From G965202665 sp965243835 (GTDB taxonomy: Bacteria > Actinomycetota > Acidimicrobiia > Spongiisociales > Spongiisociaceae), in contig OZ251578.1 in the NCBI GenBank assembly GCA_965243835.1, forward strand, positions 310,001 to 374,000: a stretch of DNA of 64,000 nt. Direction: 5' to 3'. The notes under the pieces are model-generated. The model did no database searches and had not been told where the DNA came from. It saw nothing but the letters and a program-made list of their open reading frames with translations. The stretch's first letter is position 1; every line of letters begins with the position of its first letter. Both the position numbers and the translations under genes were made by a program. Positions 54,632 through 63,195 of this stretch are shown one piece after another.

Positions 54632-56007
54632 CGGCGACGGCGAACCGGCGGGCCCGGCTGACGGAGCGCCTGGCCACCGCCATCGCCCGGGCGGAAGTGT
54701 CCGGACGGCCGGTTCTGTTCACCCTGGCCGTCCCCGCCGGGGAGGTCGACCCGCTGGCGGTAGCGATGGAGTCGGGGGCTCCTTTCGCCTTTTGGGAGCA
54801 ACCCGCCCGCGGGATGGCTTGCGCCGCTCTCGGTTCCGCCCATACTCTTCTCACCGCCGGGGACGACCGGTTCGCGGCCATGTCGGAGGCTTTGGCCGAC
54901 CTGCGGGCCCGCACTCTGCATCAGGCTTGGGACGGAGCCGATCGCGCTCCCCTATTAATAGGAGGGTTTTCCTGCGACGCGTCCTCCGGCTGGCCGGGAT
55001 TTCCCGCCGGGCGGCTGGTCCTGCCGGAACTGTCCCTCATCCGCCGTCCGGCCGGGGCGTCCTGGTCGGCGGCGGCCGCGGCGGGGGCGTCCGACGACCC
55101 GCGCCGGTTGGCCGACCGACTCATCGGACGGATAGAAGCGGCCGCGGAGCGCGTCCCGGCCCCGATCCGGCCCGGACCCGGCGACCATCGGGCGGCGGAA
55201 GCCGCCGATTTGGGAGACCCCGCCTTCGTGGAAACGGCGCGGGCGGCCCTCAAGGAAATCGCCGCCGGCGGCCTGTCCAAAGTGGTTCCGGCCCGGCGCT
55301 GGACGGTGGAGCGCCGTCCCCGCCCGGGGCCGTTCTTGGCCGCCCTGCGCGAACATTTCACCGAATGCGCCATATTCGCCTTCTCCGGACCGGGCGGGAT
55401 TTTCTGCGGGGCCACCCCGGAGTTGCTGGCCCGGGTGGAGGGGGTGTCGGTGTCCACGATCGCCATGGCGGGAACCGCTCCCCGCGGGGCGGACGCCGCC
55501 GCGGACCGGTCCATCGCCGACCGCCTGCGCCGCGATCCCAAACAGATGGAGGAGCATGACTTCGTCCTGTCGGAGATTCGCCGTCGCCTGGAGCGGGGAG
55601 GGTTCGCGTTGCGCGCCCCGACCGAAACCGGGGTGATGCGGTTGCCCGGCCTGCAGCATCTGGCCACCCCGGTGGAGGCCACCGCCCCGGTGGGATGCAA
55701 CGTTCTGGATGTGGCGGGGGCATTGCACCCCACTCCGGCGGTGGCGGGCGTTCCCACCGGGGCGGCCTTGGATTGGATCAGGGCGCACGAGGGGTTTGAC
55801 CGGGGATGGTTCGCCGGGCCGGTCGGCTTTTGCGATCTGGCCGGCCAGGGCGAGTTTCATGTGGCGTTGCGCTCGGCGTTGCTGGGCCGGGACGGTTCCG
55901 CCCTGTTCGCCGGGGCGGGCGTGGTGGCCGCCTCCGACCCGGTCCGCGAACTGGAGGAAACCGAACTGAAACTGCGCTCCCTGCTTCCATGGCTGCTCGG
56001 CTCGTAA
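54622..56007 (+). CDS. menF: Isochorismate synthase MenF
   Basis: 461 residues. The chorismate-binding fold shows LSKVVPARRWTV, FSGPGGIFCGATPELLARV, TIAMAGTAPRG, EEHDFVLSEIRRRL, LQHLATPVEA and GWFAGPVGFCD, the standard order for MenF/EntC. It converts chorismate to isochorismate for menaquinone. Starts inside merR; menD follows 1.26 kb downstream across a repeat-rich gap, as the next enzyme of the pathway. Confidence 0.92.
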   Translation: MEVTATANRRARLTERLATAIARAEVSGRPVLFTLAVPAGEVDPLAVAMESGAPFAFWEQPARGMACAALGSAHTLLTAGDDRFAAMSEALADLRARTLHQAWDGADRAPLLIGGFSCDASSGWPGFPAGRLVLPELSLIRRPAGASWSAAAAAGASDDPRRLADRLIGRIEAAAERVPAPIRPGPGDHRAAEAADLGDPAFVETARAALKEIAAGGLSKVVPARRWTVERRPRPGPFLAALREHFTECAIFAFSGPGGIFCGATPELLARVEGVSVSTIAMAGTAPRGADAAADRSIADRLRRDPKQMEEHDFVLSEIRRRLERGGFALRAPTETGVMRLPGLQHLATPVEATAPVGCNVLDVAGALHPTPAVAGVPTGAALDWIRAHEGFDRGWFAGPVGFCDLAGQGEFHVALRSALLGRDGSALFAGAGVVAASDPVRELEETELKLRSLLPWLLGS

Positions 56008-56239
56008 ACCCTTCCGGGCCTCCGGCCGGCGGCCGCCTCAGGATTCATGGCCGGGGCCGGGACAATGAGCGGTCGGATGGCGGATGCGCCGGCCGCTTGG
56101 ATCGGGTCGCGGCGGACGGTCCGGGAACGGCGCTGGCGGTTCCGTCGGGTCGGAAGCCGTTCGGCAATGGCCGCCGCCTGCGTTCACGAGGGCCGTCGCC
56201 ATGGACGCCTTCTATCCCGGATCGGCGGGTAACGGGCCG

Positions 56240-57271
56240 GGAGCGCCGCGCCGGGTGCGTTGGTCGGGATTGCGGGGGCGCGGGTTGGGCGGGGCCCGTT
56301 TCACCGGTCCGGGGCGAGCCTTTTGGAGGTTGTTATCGACATCGCCGGGGGCGGTTGCTCCCGTTTGGGGGTTGGGGATGGAGAGCGGGGTTTGTCGGCG
56401 CGGGCCGCGGCCGGGGGAGAGCGGGCGGGGCGCGGTGGTTGTTTGCGTGGGATGGGTTCCGTCTTCTTCGATGGTCGTCTCCGTTGCGGGTTCGGGCGCG
56501 CGGGGTTGGAGCAAGGAGCAGGGGGATTATGAGCGGGCATCGCGGGCGTGCTTGCCTTGCGGCGTGGGGGCGGTTTGGGGGTGGGGTGATGGTTTCGCCC
56601 GGCTCCCGTTCCGCTGGTTCGGGGCGTGTGTTTGATTGTCGGTGGGGCGAGGGTGTTTCCGGTGGGGGGTTTGGGGATGGGGTGCGGGGTTTTGTCGGCC
56701 CGGGTGCCGGGTTGGGGAAAGCTGCGCGATGGTTCGGGGGTGTTCCGTCTTCTTCGATTGGTCGTTGCGGGTTGGGCCGCGCCGGGGGTTGGGTTGGGAG
56801 GGCGGCAGGGGCGGAGCAGGGGATTATGAGCGGGCATAGCGGGCGTGCTTGCCGTACTGCGTGGGTGGTTTGGGGGCGACGGGGTGATGGTTTCGCCCGG
56901 TTCACGTTTCCGCCGATCGGGGGCGGGCGGAATTGTTATGAGCGTCTGTCGGGGGGCGGTTGTTCCCGTTGGGGAGGTCGGGAACGGTGCTCGGGGTTTT
57001 GTCAGCGCGGGCGGTGGGTTGGGGAGGGCGGGGCGACGCTCCCAGAGGGAAACAGCGCCGGAAGGGATGGGGCGGCAGGGGCGTATGAACGGGTATCGCG
57101 GGCGTGCTTGCCGAACCGCGCGGGCGGCGGGTTGGGGAGGGCGGGGCGGGGCACGGTGGTCGTTTGCGCGGGGTACGGGAGGGCTCCGTCTTCTTCGATT
57201 TCGATGGTTGTCGATTGTTACGGGTCGGGGCTCGCCGGGTTGGGCGTTGGGCAATGGCGGGGGATGGTGTT
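56240..57271 (+). repeat. Degenerate tandem copies of the menD upstream region and 5' end
   Basis: G+T-rich sequence built from three decayed units. Each contains TTTGGGGATGG/GGGGTTTTGTCGG-type sequence, often a GTCTTCTTCGAT block (56461, 56746, 57187), and a menD-like start: ATG at 56529, 56826 and 57085 followed by codons for SGHRGRAC or close variants. Menc the true menD begins GTG at 57272 with SGHRGRAYRTAQAV. Copies at 56529 and partly 56826 extend to VMVSPGSRS. Unit lengths shrink (297, 259, 187 bases). No independent gene is supported. Confidence 0.8.
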
Positions 57272-58951
57272 GTGAGCGGGCATCGGGGGCGCGCCTACCG
57301 GACCGCGCAGGCGGTTTTGGGGGTTTTGGCCGGGTTGGGGATGAGGGGGGTGATGGTTTCTCCCGGTTCCCGTTCCGCTCCGCTGGCCGTAGTCGCCGAC
57401 GCTATGGTCGGTTTGGATGTCCGGGTGGTGTTGGACGAGCGTTCCGCCGGGTTCGCCGCGTTGGGGATGGCCGCCGCCTCCGGGCGGATGACCGGTCTGA
57501 TATGCACTTCCGGTTCGGCGGGGGCGCATTACCTGCCCGCGGTTATGGAGGCCAACCGGGCCCGGGTCCCCATGTCGGTTCTCACCGCGGACCGGCCGCC
57601 CGGTTTCCTGGAAAGGGACGCCCCGCAAACCGCCGACCAGTCCCGCTTGTTCGGGTCGCAGGCGCGGGCCTTCCTCGGCCTGCCCGCCGCCCACCTGGCG
57701 CAGGAGGGGGAAGTCGTCCGTCTGGTCGGAGAAGCGGCCCGGGCCGGATTGCCGCCCTGCGCCGGTCCGGTGCACGTCAACCTGCCCTTCGCCAAGCCGT
57801 TGGAGCCCCCGCCGGACTGGCCGCCCTTCTCCCTTGCCCGCTCCGCCGACCCGGGAACCCGGCCGGAGGAGCCGGCGCCGCCCGCCCCGGAGTCGGCGGA
57901 GGCCCTGGCCGGGTTCGCCGGGGAGGGACGGCGGGGGGTGATGGTCGTCGGGCCGCGCCGCACTGGCCCGGCGGAGCGGGACGCCTTGGCGGCGTGGGCG
58001 GAGGAAGCCGGGTGGCCCTTGGTGGCCGATCCGTTGTCCGGGTTGCGCACCGGGAGGCGCCGGGGGGTGATTTCCACCGGGGAGATGCTGGCGGGCGACG
58101 AGCGTTTCACCTCCTCTCATCGCCCGCAGGCGGTGATAAGGGCGGGCGGAACCCCCACCGGCCGCCGCCTGCAACAGTGGCTGGAATCCCTGGACTGTCC
58201 GCAACTGATACTGGACCCCGACCGCTGGTGGACCGCCCCCGGTCCGGAGACGGTGTTGCGGGATCCGATCCCCGGGTTGCTGGCCGCAGTCGCCCCCGCT
58301 GGCCGCAACCGGTCGTGGGCCGCGGCCTGGCGGGAAGCGGAAGAGGAGGCCGCCGCCCGGCGGAGGGAGGAGCGACGGCGCCATCCGGACACGGAACCGG
58401 CTTTGGCGGCGGCCATTGCGGAAAGGGGGGGAGCGGTGTGGGCGGCGGGGAGCATGCCGGTCCGTCACCTGGACTTGATGATGGAGGCCGGTTGGGCGGC
58501 GGAGGCCATGGGCAACCGGGGGGCGTGCGGCATCGACGGCTCCATCGCTTCCGCCGCCGGGGCCGCATTGGGAGGGGGGAGGAGGGTGACGGCGGTGGTA
58601 GGCGATTCGGCTTTCCTACACGACTTGGGGTCGGTGACGGCGGCGGTCGGGTTGGAGGCGGAGTTGACGGTGGTGGTGTTGGACAACGGCGGCGGGGCCA
58701 TTTTCGGGTTGTTGCCCATAGCCGAAACGCCGGGGGTGGATTTTGAACGTTTGTTTACCGCCCCGCACGGTTTGGATTTGGCGGCCGCCGCGTCCGGTTT
58801 GGGAGCGCAGGTGCGGCGGACGGAGGCGGTGCAGTTGCCCGGGGCGCTGGAGCGGGCGGAGGAGGAGGGCGGAGTGTGGGTGTTGGTGGTGAAAACCGAT
58901 CCGGGCCGGATGCGCGCTGTTTACCGGCGCTTGGCCGACGGCGCCGAGTGA
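57272..58951 (+). CDS. menD: 2-succinyl-5-enolpyruvyl-6-hydroxy-3-cyclohexene-1-carboxylate synthase MenD
   Basis: 559 residues from GTG at 57272, chosen because the decayed upstream copies all align at this codon as ATG. MVSPGSRSAPLAV, VVLDERSAGFAALG (thiamine-activating Glu), ICTSGSAGAHYLPAVMEA, SVLTADRPP and the thiamine-diphosphate half GNRGACGIDGSIASAAGAAL with VVGDSAFLHDLGSV are all typical. It makes SEPHCHC from isochorismate and 2-oxoglutarate in menaquinone synthesis. Both ends are present again as decayed copies outside the gene. Confidence 0.93.
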   Translation: MSGHRGRAYRTAQAVLGVLAGLGMRGVMVSPGSRSAPLAVVADAMVGLDVRVVLDERSAGFAALGMAAASGRMTGLICTSGSAGAHYLPAVMEANRARVPMSVLTADRPPGFLERDAPQTADQSRLFGSQARAFLGLPAAHLAQEGEVVRLVGEAARAGLPPCAGPVHVNLPFAKPLEPPPDWPPFSLARSADPGTRPEEPAPPAPESAEALAGFAGEGRRGVMVVGPRRTGPAERDALAAWAEEAGWPLVADPLSGLRTGRRRGVISTGEMLAGDERFTSSHRPQAVIRAGGTPTGRRLQQWLESLDCPQLILDPDRWWTAPGPETVLRDPIPGLLAAVAPAGRNRSWAAAWREAEEEAAARRREERRRHPDTEPALAAAIAERGGAVWAAGSMPVRHLDLMMEAGWAAEAMGNRGACGIDGSIASAAGAALGGGRRVTAVVGDSAFLHDLGSVTAAVGLEAELTVVVLDNGGGAIFGLLPIAETPGVDFERLFTAPHGLDLAAAASGLGAQVRRTEAVQLPGALERAEEEGGVWVLVVKTDPGRMRAVYRRLADGAE

Positions 58952-59770
58952 GGGCTCGGCGGCCAGTCGTCGCCGGAGGCGGGGGGTGGGGGATTGGGTT
59001 GACAGGGAGGTGTAGTTCGAAGGCGGCGTGCGTGTTGGGTAAGCGATGGTCGGCGGGTTTTGGGCGGCGTTGGGGTTGACGGCGGTTGCGTCGGGGACGG
59101 TTTCGCAGGGCGCGTTTGGGGCGCATGGGGTATGAGGCGAATACGGACTTTGCGGTCTTGTAAGGGGCATGCGCAGGTGCGGCGGACGTAGGCGGCGCAG
59201 TTGCCCGGGGCGTTGGGGGTGGTCGGAGAGGGGGGGCGGGGTGTGGGTGTTGGTGGTGGTAACCGGTCCGGGTCGGATGCGCGCTGTCTGCCGGTTTTTG
59301 GCCGATGGCGGCTGAGGGGGCCTTTTGGCGGGCGGGCGTCGTCGGGGGTGGTTTGCGGGAGAATCGGTTGGGGGAGGGGGTGTGGGGATTGGGTTGACAG
59401 GGGGCCGTGTTTTGAGGATTCGGGGGGAGTGTTGCGGTTTGCTGGGAATTTGTGTGTGTGGCTGGAACGCCGGGGGTGGATTTGGGTGTTTGTTTGTCGT
59501 CCTGCTTGGTTTGGTTTTGGCGGTTGCCGCGTCCGGTTTGGGGCCGCGGGTGCGGCAGGCGGGGGCCGGTGGAGCCGTTCGGGGCGCTGGGCGGGTGGAG
59601 GCGGAGGGTGGGGTGTGGGTGTTGGTGGTGGTAACCGGTCCGGGTCGGATGCGCGCTGTCTGCCGGCCTTTGGCCGATGGTGGTTGAGGGGCCCTTGGCG
59701 GGCGGCGTCGGCGGAGTCAGGGGTGGGTGGAACGGTCGAGGAGAGAGGGGGCGGGTCGGGATTGACTTGA
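58952..59770 (+). repeat. Degenerate copies of the menD 3' end
   Basis: The menD terminus (58868-58945, VWVLVVKTDPGRMRAVYRRL) recurs at 59236-59313 and 59606-59687, both encoding GVWVLVVVTGPGRMRAVCR and ending LADGG-stop. The two copies are identical over more than 50 bases, closer to each other than to menD. The right copy also keeps an upstream match from AGTPGVDLG (menD AETPGVDFE). Following GGGATTGGGTTGACAGGG recurs at about 58995 and 59385. No gene is supported. Confidence 0.8.
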
Positions 59771-60251
59771 CGTTAGGGGGGAGAGCGTTTTGACGGTCCG
59801 GGCTGTAATAACGGCCGGCCGCCGGGATAGCGGCCGCTCTCAAGTGCGCGGGGCGGTCCGGGGCGATGAATCCGGATAACGGCGCCGGAACCCGGGACCG
59901 GATGTCCCGAACGATCAGCTCGATGATAAGGAAAAGCCCGGCTCTTGTCGGGCTGACGTTGCCGGTTGGGACGGGGGCGGCCCGCGGTTGGTCGATGTTG
60001 GTCAGTCCGACCGGGTGACGGGTTGCGAAGGGGAGGAATCCGCGCTGGTTGCCGGCGGGTGGATGAAAGGTCTCCCGCTTAGCTCCCGGGGGCCGGGCGG
60101 GCTGAATATCCGCCTGCTACCCGCTTGCGGGGGGTGGTTCCCCGGACGGCGGGGGATGGACATCCGCCAAAGGAGCGGGCGGGCCCGATGAGGCCCCCGC
60201 CGTGATTGCCGTCGCCCCGGTTGGGATGGTCGGCGCAAAGAACGGCGGGGG
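59771..60251. other. Intergenic region without recognised gene
   Basis: About 480 bases between the menD repeats and the MFS stop. Codon patterns do not support a gene on either strand. It contains the hairpin listed at 59935 and a C-rich stretch with several short inverted repeats (for example around 60095-60150) that I cannot assign to a known RNA family. Confidence 0.5.
59935..59954 (-). terminator. Hairpin with short T-run, leftward
   Basis: AGCCCG (59935-59940) and CGGGCT (59949-59954) form a stem; on the minus strand it is followed by TTTTCC. It could end leftward transcription from the MFS gene, although 300 bases beyond its stop. Confidence 0.4.
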
Positions 60252-61592
60252 TCAGGCGGGTTGGCGGTCGGCGGCGACCGGGGGGCGGCGGGGGGAGCCG
60301 CCGTCGTCGATGGGCAGGTGGATGAACATGGCGAACAATCCCAGCCCGATGGCCGCCCACCACACCGCCCGGTAGTCGCCGGTAGCGTCGAACAGGCGCC
60401 CGCCCAGCCACACTCCCAGGAACGACCCGATTTGATGGCTGAAAAACACCACCCCGAACATGGTGGACAGGTAGCGCACCCCGCCCAGATGGGCGGCGGC
60501 GGCGGAAGTGAGGGGGACGGTGGCCAGCCACACGAACCCGATGGCCGCGCCGAACACCGCCGCGGTGACCGGGGTGAGCGGGGCGGCCAGCAAGCCGATC
60601 ATCAAAAGGGCGCGCATCCCGTACAAAACGGCCAGCAGGGTGCGTTTGCGGAAGTAGTTCCCCAAGCGGCCGAAAACAAACGACCCGGCGATGTTGAACA
60701 GGCCGATCATCGCCAGGGACAGTGAAGCCGCCCGCAACGACAAGCCCCGGTCCGCCAAGTAGGCGGGCAGGTGGGTGGCCACGAACCCCACATGAAACCC
60801 GCACACGAAGAAACCCGCCGTCAAAAGCAGATAGGAACGGTTGCGGGCCTTTCCGAGCAACGTCCGCATCGACAGGTCCGGCGGCCTCTCCCCGGTCCCG
60901 AATTTTGCGGTTTGCGCGCACATAAAATTCGACGTCCGCATCGACAGGTCCGGCGGCCTCTCCCCGGGGTTCGGCCGGCGCCCCGGAAACATCCACGACA
61001 GCCCGGCCATGACCAGGGCGGTGGCCGCGATGATTCCGAACGAGGCCCGCCACCCGACCAGTTCAATGGCGAACTCAAAGGCGGGGGCCAGGGCGAACAT
61101 CCCCAGGGAGGCGGCGGCGGTCACCACGCCCAAGGCGGTGGTGCGGTCGGCGTCCGGGACCAACTGCCCGACTGCGGCGATCACCAAGGCCAGGGAAACG
61201 GCGCTCATTCCCACCCCGCCCGCCGCTCCCAACAGCAAAATCAGCCCGGTTCCGGAAGAAACCGTCGACACCGCCAACATGGCCGCCCCGTACACCGCCG
61301 AGCCGGCCAGCAGAATGAAACGGTGGTTGAAGCGGTCGGCCAGATAGGCGGCGATGGGAAGCCCCATTATCAGGTTGAGCAGGGCCACCGCCAGGCTGAA
61401 AGTTTCCCGTCCCCCTCCCAGGTCGGCGCTCACCACCGGCAGAAACACCCCCAGCGAAGCCCGGGTCCCCATTATCAAAAACACGATCCCGCCCCCGGCG
61501 GCGGTGACCGCCCACATGCGCCGGGTCAGCCCGCCGCCCCCGGGCGCGGTTCCGGGTCGGCCGGCGCGGATGTCGGTGGGGAAGTGAGGCAC
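60252..61592 (-). CDS. MFS transporter carrying a 72-bp in-frame insertion-duplication
   Basis: 446 residues, twelve predicted membrane helices, with YLADRFNHRF (the loop 2-3 MFS motif) and an oxalate/monocarboxylate-type character. In the central cytoplasmic loop the 11-residue segment GERPPDLSMRT occurs twice, separated by SNFMCAQTAKFGT (about residues 209-245). Removing 72 bp restores a normal loop RRPNPGERPPDLSMRTLLGK. The gene stays in frame and is probably functional. Solute unknown. Confidence 0.88.
   Translation of the reverse strand: MPHFPTDIRAGRPGTAPGGGGLTRRMWAVTAAGGGIVFLIMGTRASLGVFLPVVSADLGGGRETFSLAVALLNLIMGLPIAAYLADRFNHRFILLAGSAVYGAAMLAVSTVSSGTGLILLLGAAGGVGMSAVSLALVIAAVGQLVPDADRTTALGVVTAAASLGMFALAPAFEFAIELVGWRASFGIIAATALVMAGLSWMFPGRRPNPGERPPDLSMRTSNFMCAQTAKFGTGERPPDLSMRTLLGKARNRSYLLLTAGFFVCGFHVGFVATHLPAYLADRGLSLRAASLSLAMIGLFNIAGSFVFGRLGNYFRKRTLLAVLYGMRALLMIGLLAAPLTPVTAAVFGAAIGFVWLATVPLTSAAAAHLGGVRYLSTMFGVVFFSHQIGSFLGVWLGGRLFDATGDYRAVWWAAIGLGLFAMFIHLPIDDGGSPRRPPVAADRQPA
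60860..60967. repeat. 36-bp direct repeat around a 36-bp unique insert
   Basis: 60860-60895 and 60932-60967 are identical (ACGTCCGCATCGACAGG... to ...GGCCTCTCCCCGG). The 36 bases between (60896-60931) are AT-richer and carry an 8-bp inverted repeat CGAATTTT/AAAATTCG. Repeat and insert lengths equal those of the CRISPR array. Confidence 0.95.
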
Positions 61593-61629
61593 GATTCGGC
61601 TTCCGAGGCGGGGTTATCCGGGGCGGGGG

Positions 61630-63159
61630 TTATCCGGCGGCCCGGAAACCGGCCAGCATTTTCTGCTTCAAGTCGGACAGGCCGGGGCTGAGCGACACAT
61701 GATATATGTGCGGGTTTACCAGGCGGCGCACCCCCGCGTCCAGCCGTTCCAGGTCGGCCGCCCGCCGGGCCTGCGCCGCCGCCACCCCTCCCGGTTGGAA
61801 AACGCGTCGGCCCCGCTCCAGCATCAACTCCTGCAAAGGTTCCACTTCCGACACTTCCCCGGCCGCCAACGTGCGCCCGATGTCGGGGAACATGGGATGC
61901 ACCAGTTCCATGGGGCGCCGGGCCGGATCATCGGAGTGGAGGGTGATCAGGTCGGCGGTGGCCCGGCCCCGCCGGTCGTAAATCCTCCACAGGGCTTTGC
62001 GGCCGGGAAGGGGCACCTTGGCCGGGGTTTCCGAGATTTTGATGGCCGGAACCAGCTCCGCCTCCCCCTGCGCGGCCACCAGTTTGAACACTCCGTCCAA
62101 GTAGGGGGCGCCGTAGGAAGCGGACATCCGAGAACCCACACCGTACGCCAGCCGGTTCAGAAGCCGTCCCGCGTCCACCCCGTAGCGGGGGGCTTCGTCG
62201 GTGATCTGGTTGCGAATCTGCCAGATGGTCAACTCGTCCAGCTGGGTGGACAGGACGATGGAGGCGTCCGCAAATCCGGCCCGGTCCAGCATGGCCGCCG
62301 CCCGCACCGCCAGATGGGCCAAATCCCCCGAGTCCAAGCGCACCCCGCGCGGGCGATGCCCCCGGCGGCGCAGTTCCTCGAACACGGTAATGGCGTTGGG
62401 GATCCCCGACTGCAGGGTGTCGATGGTGTCCACCAGCAACACGCAGTCGTCCGGATACAGGTCCGCGTAGGCCCGGAAGGCTTCCAGTTCCCCCCCGGCC
62501 AGGGCCATGAACACCTGCACCATGGAATGGCCGTGGGTGCCTTGGGGGGGCGCTCCCAGTTGGTGGGACATCCCGAAGTTGGAGGAGCCGACCGCTCCGC
62601 CGATGAGGGCGGCCCGGGCGGCGGCGTTGGCCGCGGCTCCGGGGGCGCGGCGCATCCCGAAGTCGATTACCTCCCCCCCGCCCGCCGCTTCCACCGTCCG
62701 GGAGGCTTTGGTGGCCACCAGCGTCGGATAGTTCAAGTGGTTGAGCAGGGGCGTTTCCAGGATCTGGGCCGCGGCCAGCGGGGCTTCCACGGTGGCCACC
62801 GGGGTGCGGGCGTGGACCACCCGCCCTTCGGGAACCGCCCGCAGGGTAACCCGGTCGAAGGATCCGGCTTCCATCAGCCAATCCAGAAAAGGGGAGGCGA
62901 ACAGTGGGCGGTCCGCGCCGGAGCGGACCGCGGCCAGGGCCCGCCGGTCCGCTTCGGTCATCCGGGCGTCCGCCATCCAGTCCAGCAACGGTTCCAGCCC
63001 GGCGGTCACGCAGTAGCCGGCCCGGTGGCTTCCGTAGTCGGGGTAGGAGCGGAACACATAGTCGAACAACGCCGGGCGTTCGGCCAGCCCGTACCTGTGG
63101 TACAGCTGGGCCATCGTCAGCTGGTAGTGGTCGGTGAACAGAAAACCGTCGGGCGACAC
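61630..63159 (-). CDS. pncB: Nicotinate phosphoribosyltransferase
   Basis: 509 residues from GTG at 63159. FTDHYQLTMAQLYHRYGL opens the fold; VIDFGMRRAPG, SSNFGMSHQLG, GTHGHSMVQVF (regulatory His region), LLVDTIDTLQSG and VRLDSGDLAHLA are diagnostic. It joins nicotinate and PRPP to give NaMN in NAD salvage. Divergent from pncA (36-base gap), which supplies nicotinate. TATCTT lies seven bases before the GTG, so possibly leaderless. Confidence 0.93.
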   Translation of the reverse strand: MSPDGFLFTDHYQLTMAQLYHRYGLAERPALFDYVFRSYPDYGSHRAGYCVTAGLEPLLDWMADARMTEADRRALAAVRSGADRPLFASPFLDWLMEAGSFDRVTLRAVPEGRVVHARTPVATVEAPLAAAQILETPLLNHLNYPTLVATKASRTVEAAGGGEVIDFGMRRAPGAAANAAARAALIGGAVGSSNFGMSHQLGAPPQGTHGHSMVQVFMALAGGELEAFRAYADLYPDDCVLLVDTIDTLQSGIPNAITVFEELRRRGHRPRGVRLDSGDLAHLAVRAAAMLDRAGFADASIVLSTQLDELTIWQIRNQITDEAPRYGVDAGRLLNRLAYGVGSRMSASYGAPYLDGVFKLVAAQGEAELVPAIKISETPAKVPLPGRKALWRIYDRRGRATADLITLHSDDPARRPMELVHPMFPDIGRTLAAGEVSEVEPLQELMLERGRRVFQPGGVAAAQARRAADLERLDAGVRRLVNPHIYHVSLSPGLSDLKQKMLAGFRAAG

Positions 63160-63195
63160 GGTTAATAAGATACCCGTTTCCCCTAATATCGGGGT
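63160..63195. promoter_or_regulatory. Divergent pncB/pncA promoter with dyad
   Basis: Only 36 bases. TAATAT (63184-63189) lies six bases before the pncA ATG; TATCTT on the other strand lies seven before the pncB GTG. An inverted repeat ATACCC (63170-63175)/GGGTAT (63192-63197) spans both, a plausible operator for a shared NAD regulator. Confidence 0.5.

Noticed and set aside
55806..57275. A 489-codon frame running from the end of menF through the repeats
   Set aside because: It begins inside menF in another frame and continues through G+T-rich decayed repeats; its only motifs are the copied menD starts.
56240..59770. A diversity-generating retroelement around menD
   Set aside because: No reverse transcriptase, no template/variable repeat pair with adenine-specific differences; changes are C depletion and deletions.
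58755..59843. A 362-codon minus-strand frame antisense to the menD 3' end and repeats
   Set aside because: Pro/Ala/Thr-rich composition is what the complement of a G-rich tract gives; no ribosome site or domain.
60860..60967. Insertion sequence or MITE in the MFS gene
   Set aside because: The insert has short inverted ends, but a 36-bp target duplication is far longer than transposition gives and the insert is only 36 bp.
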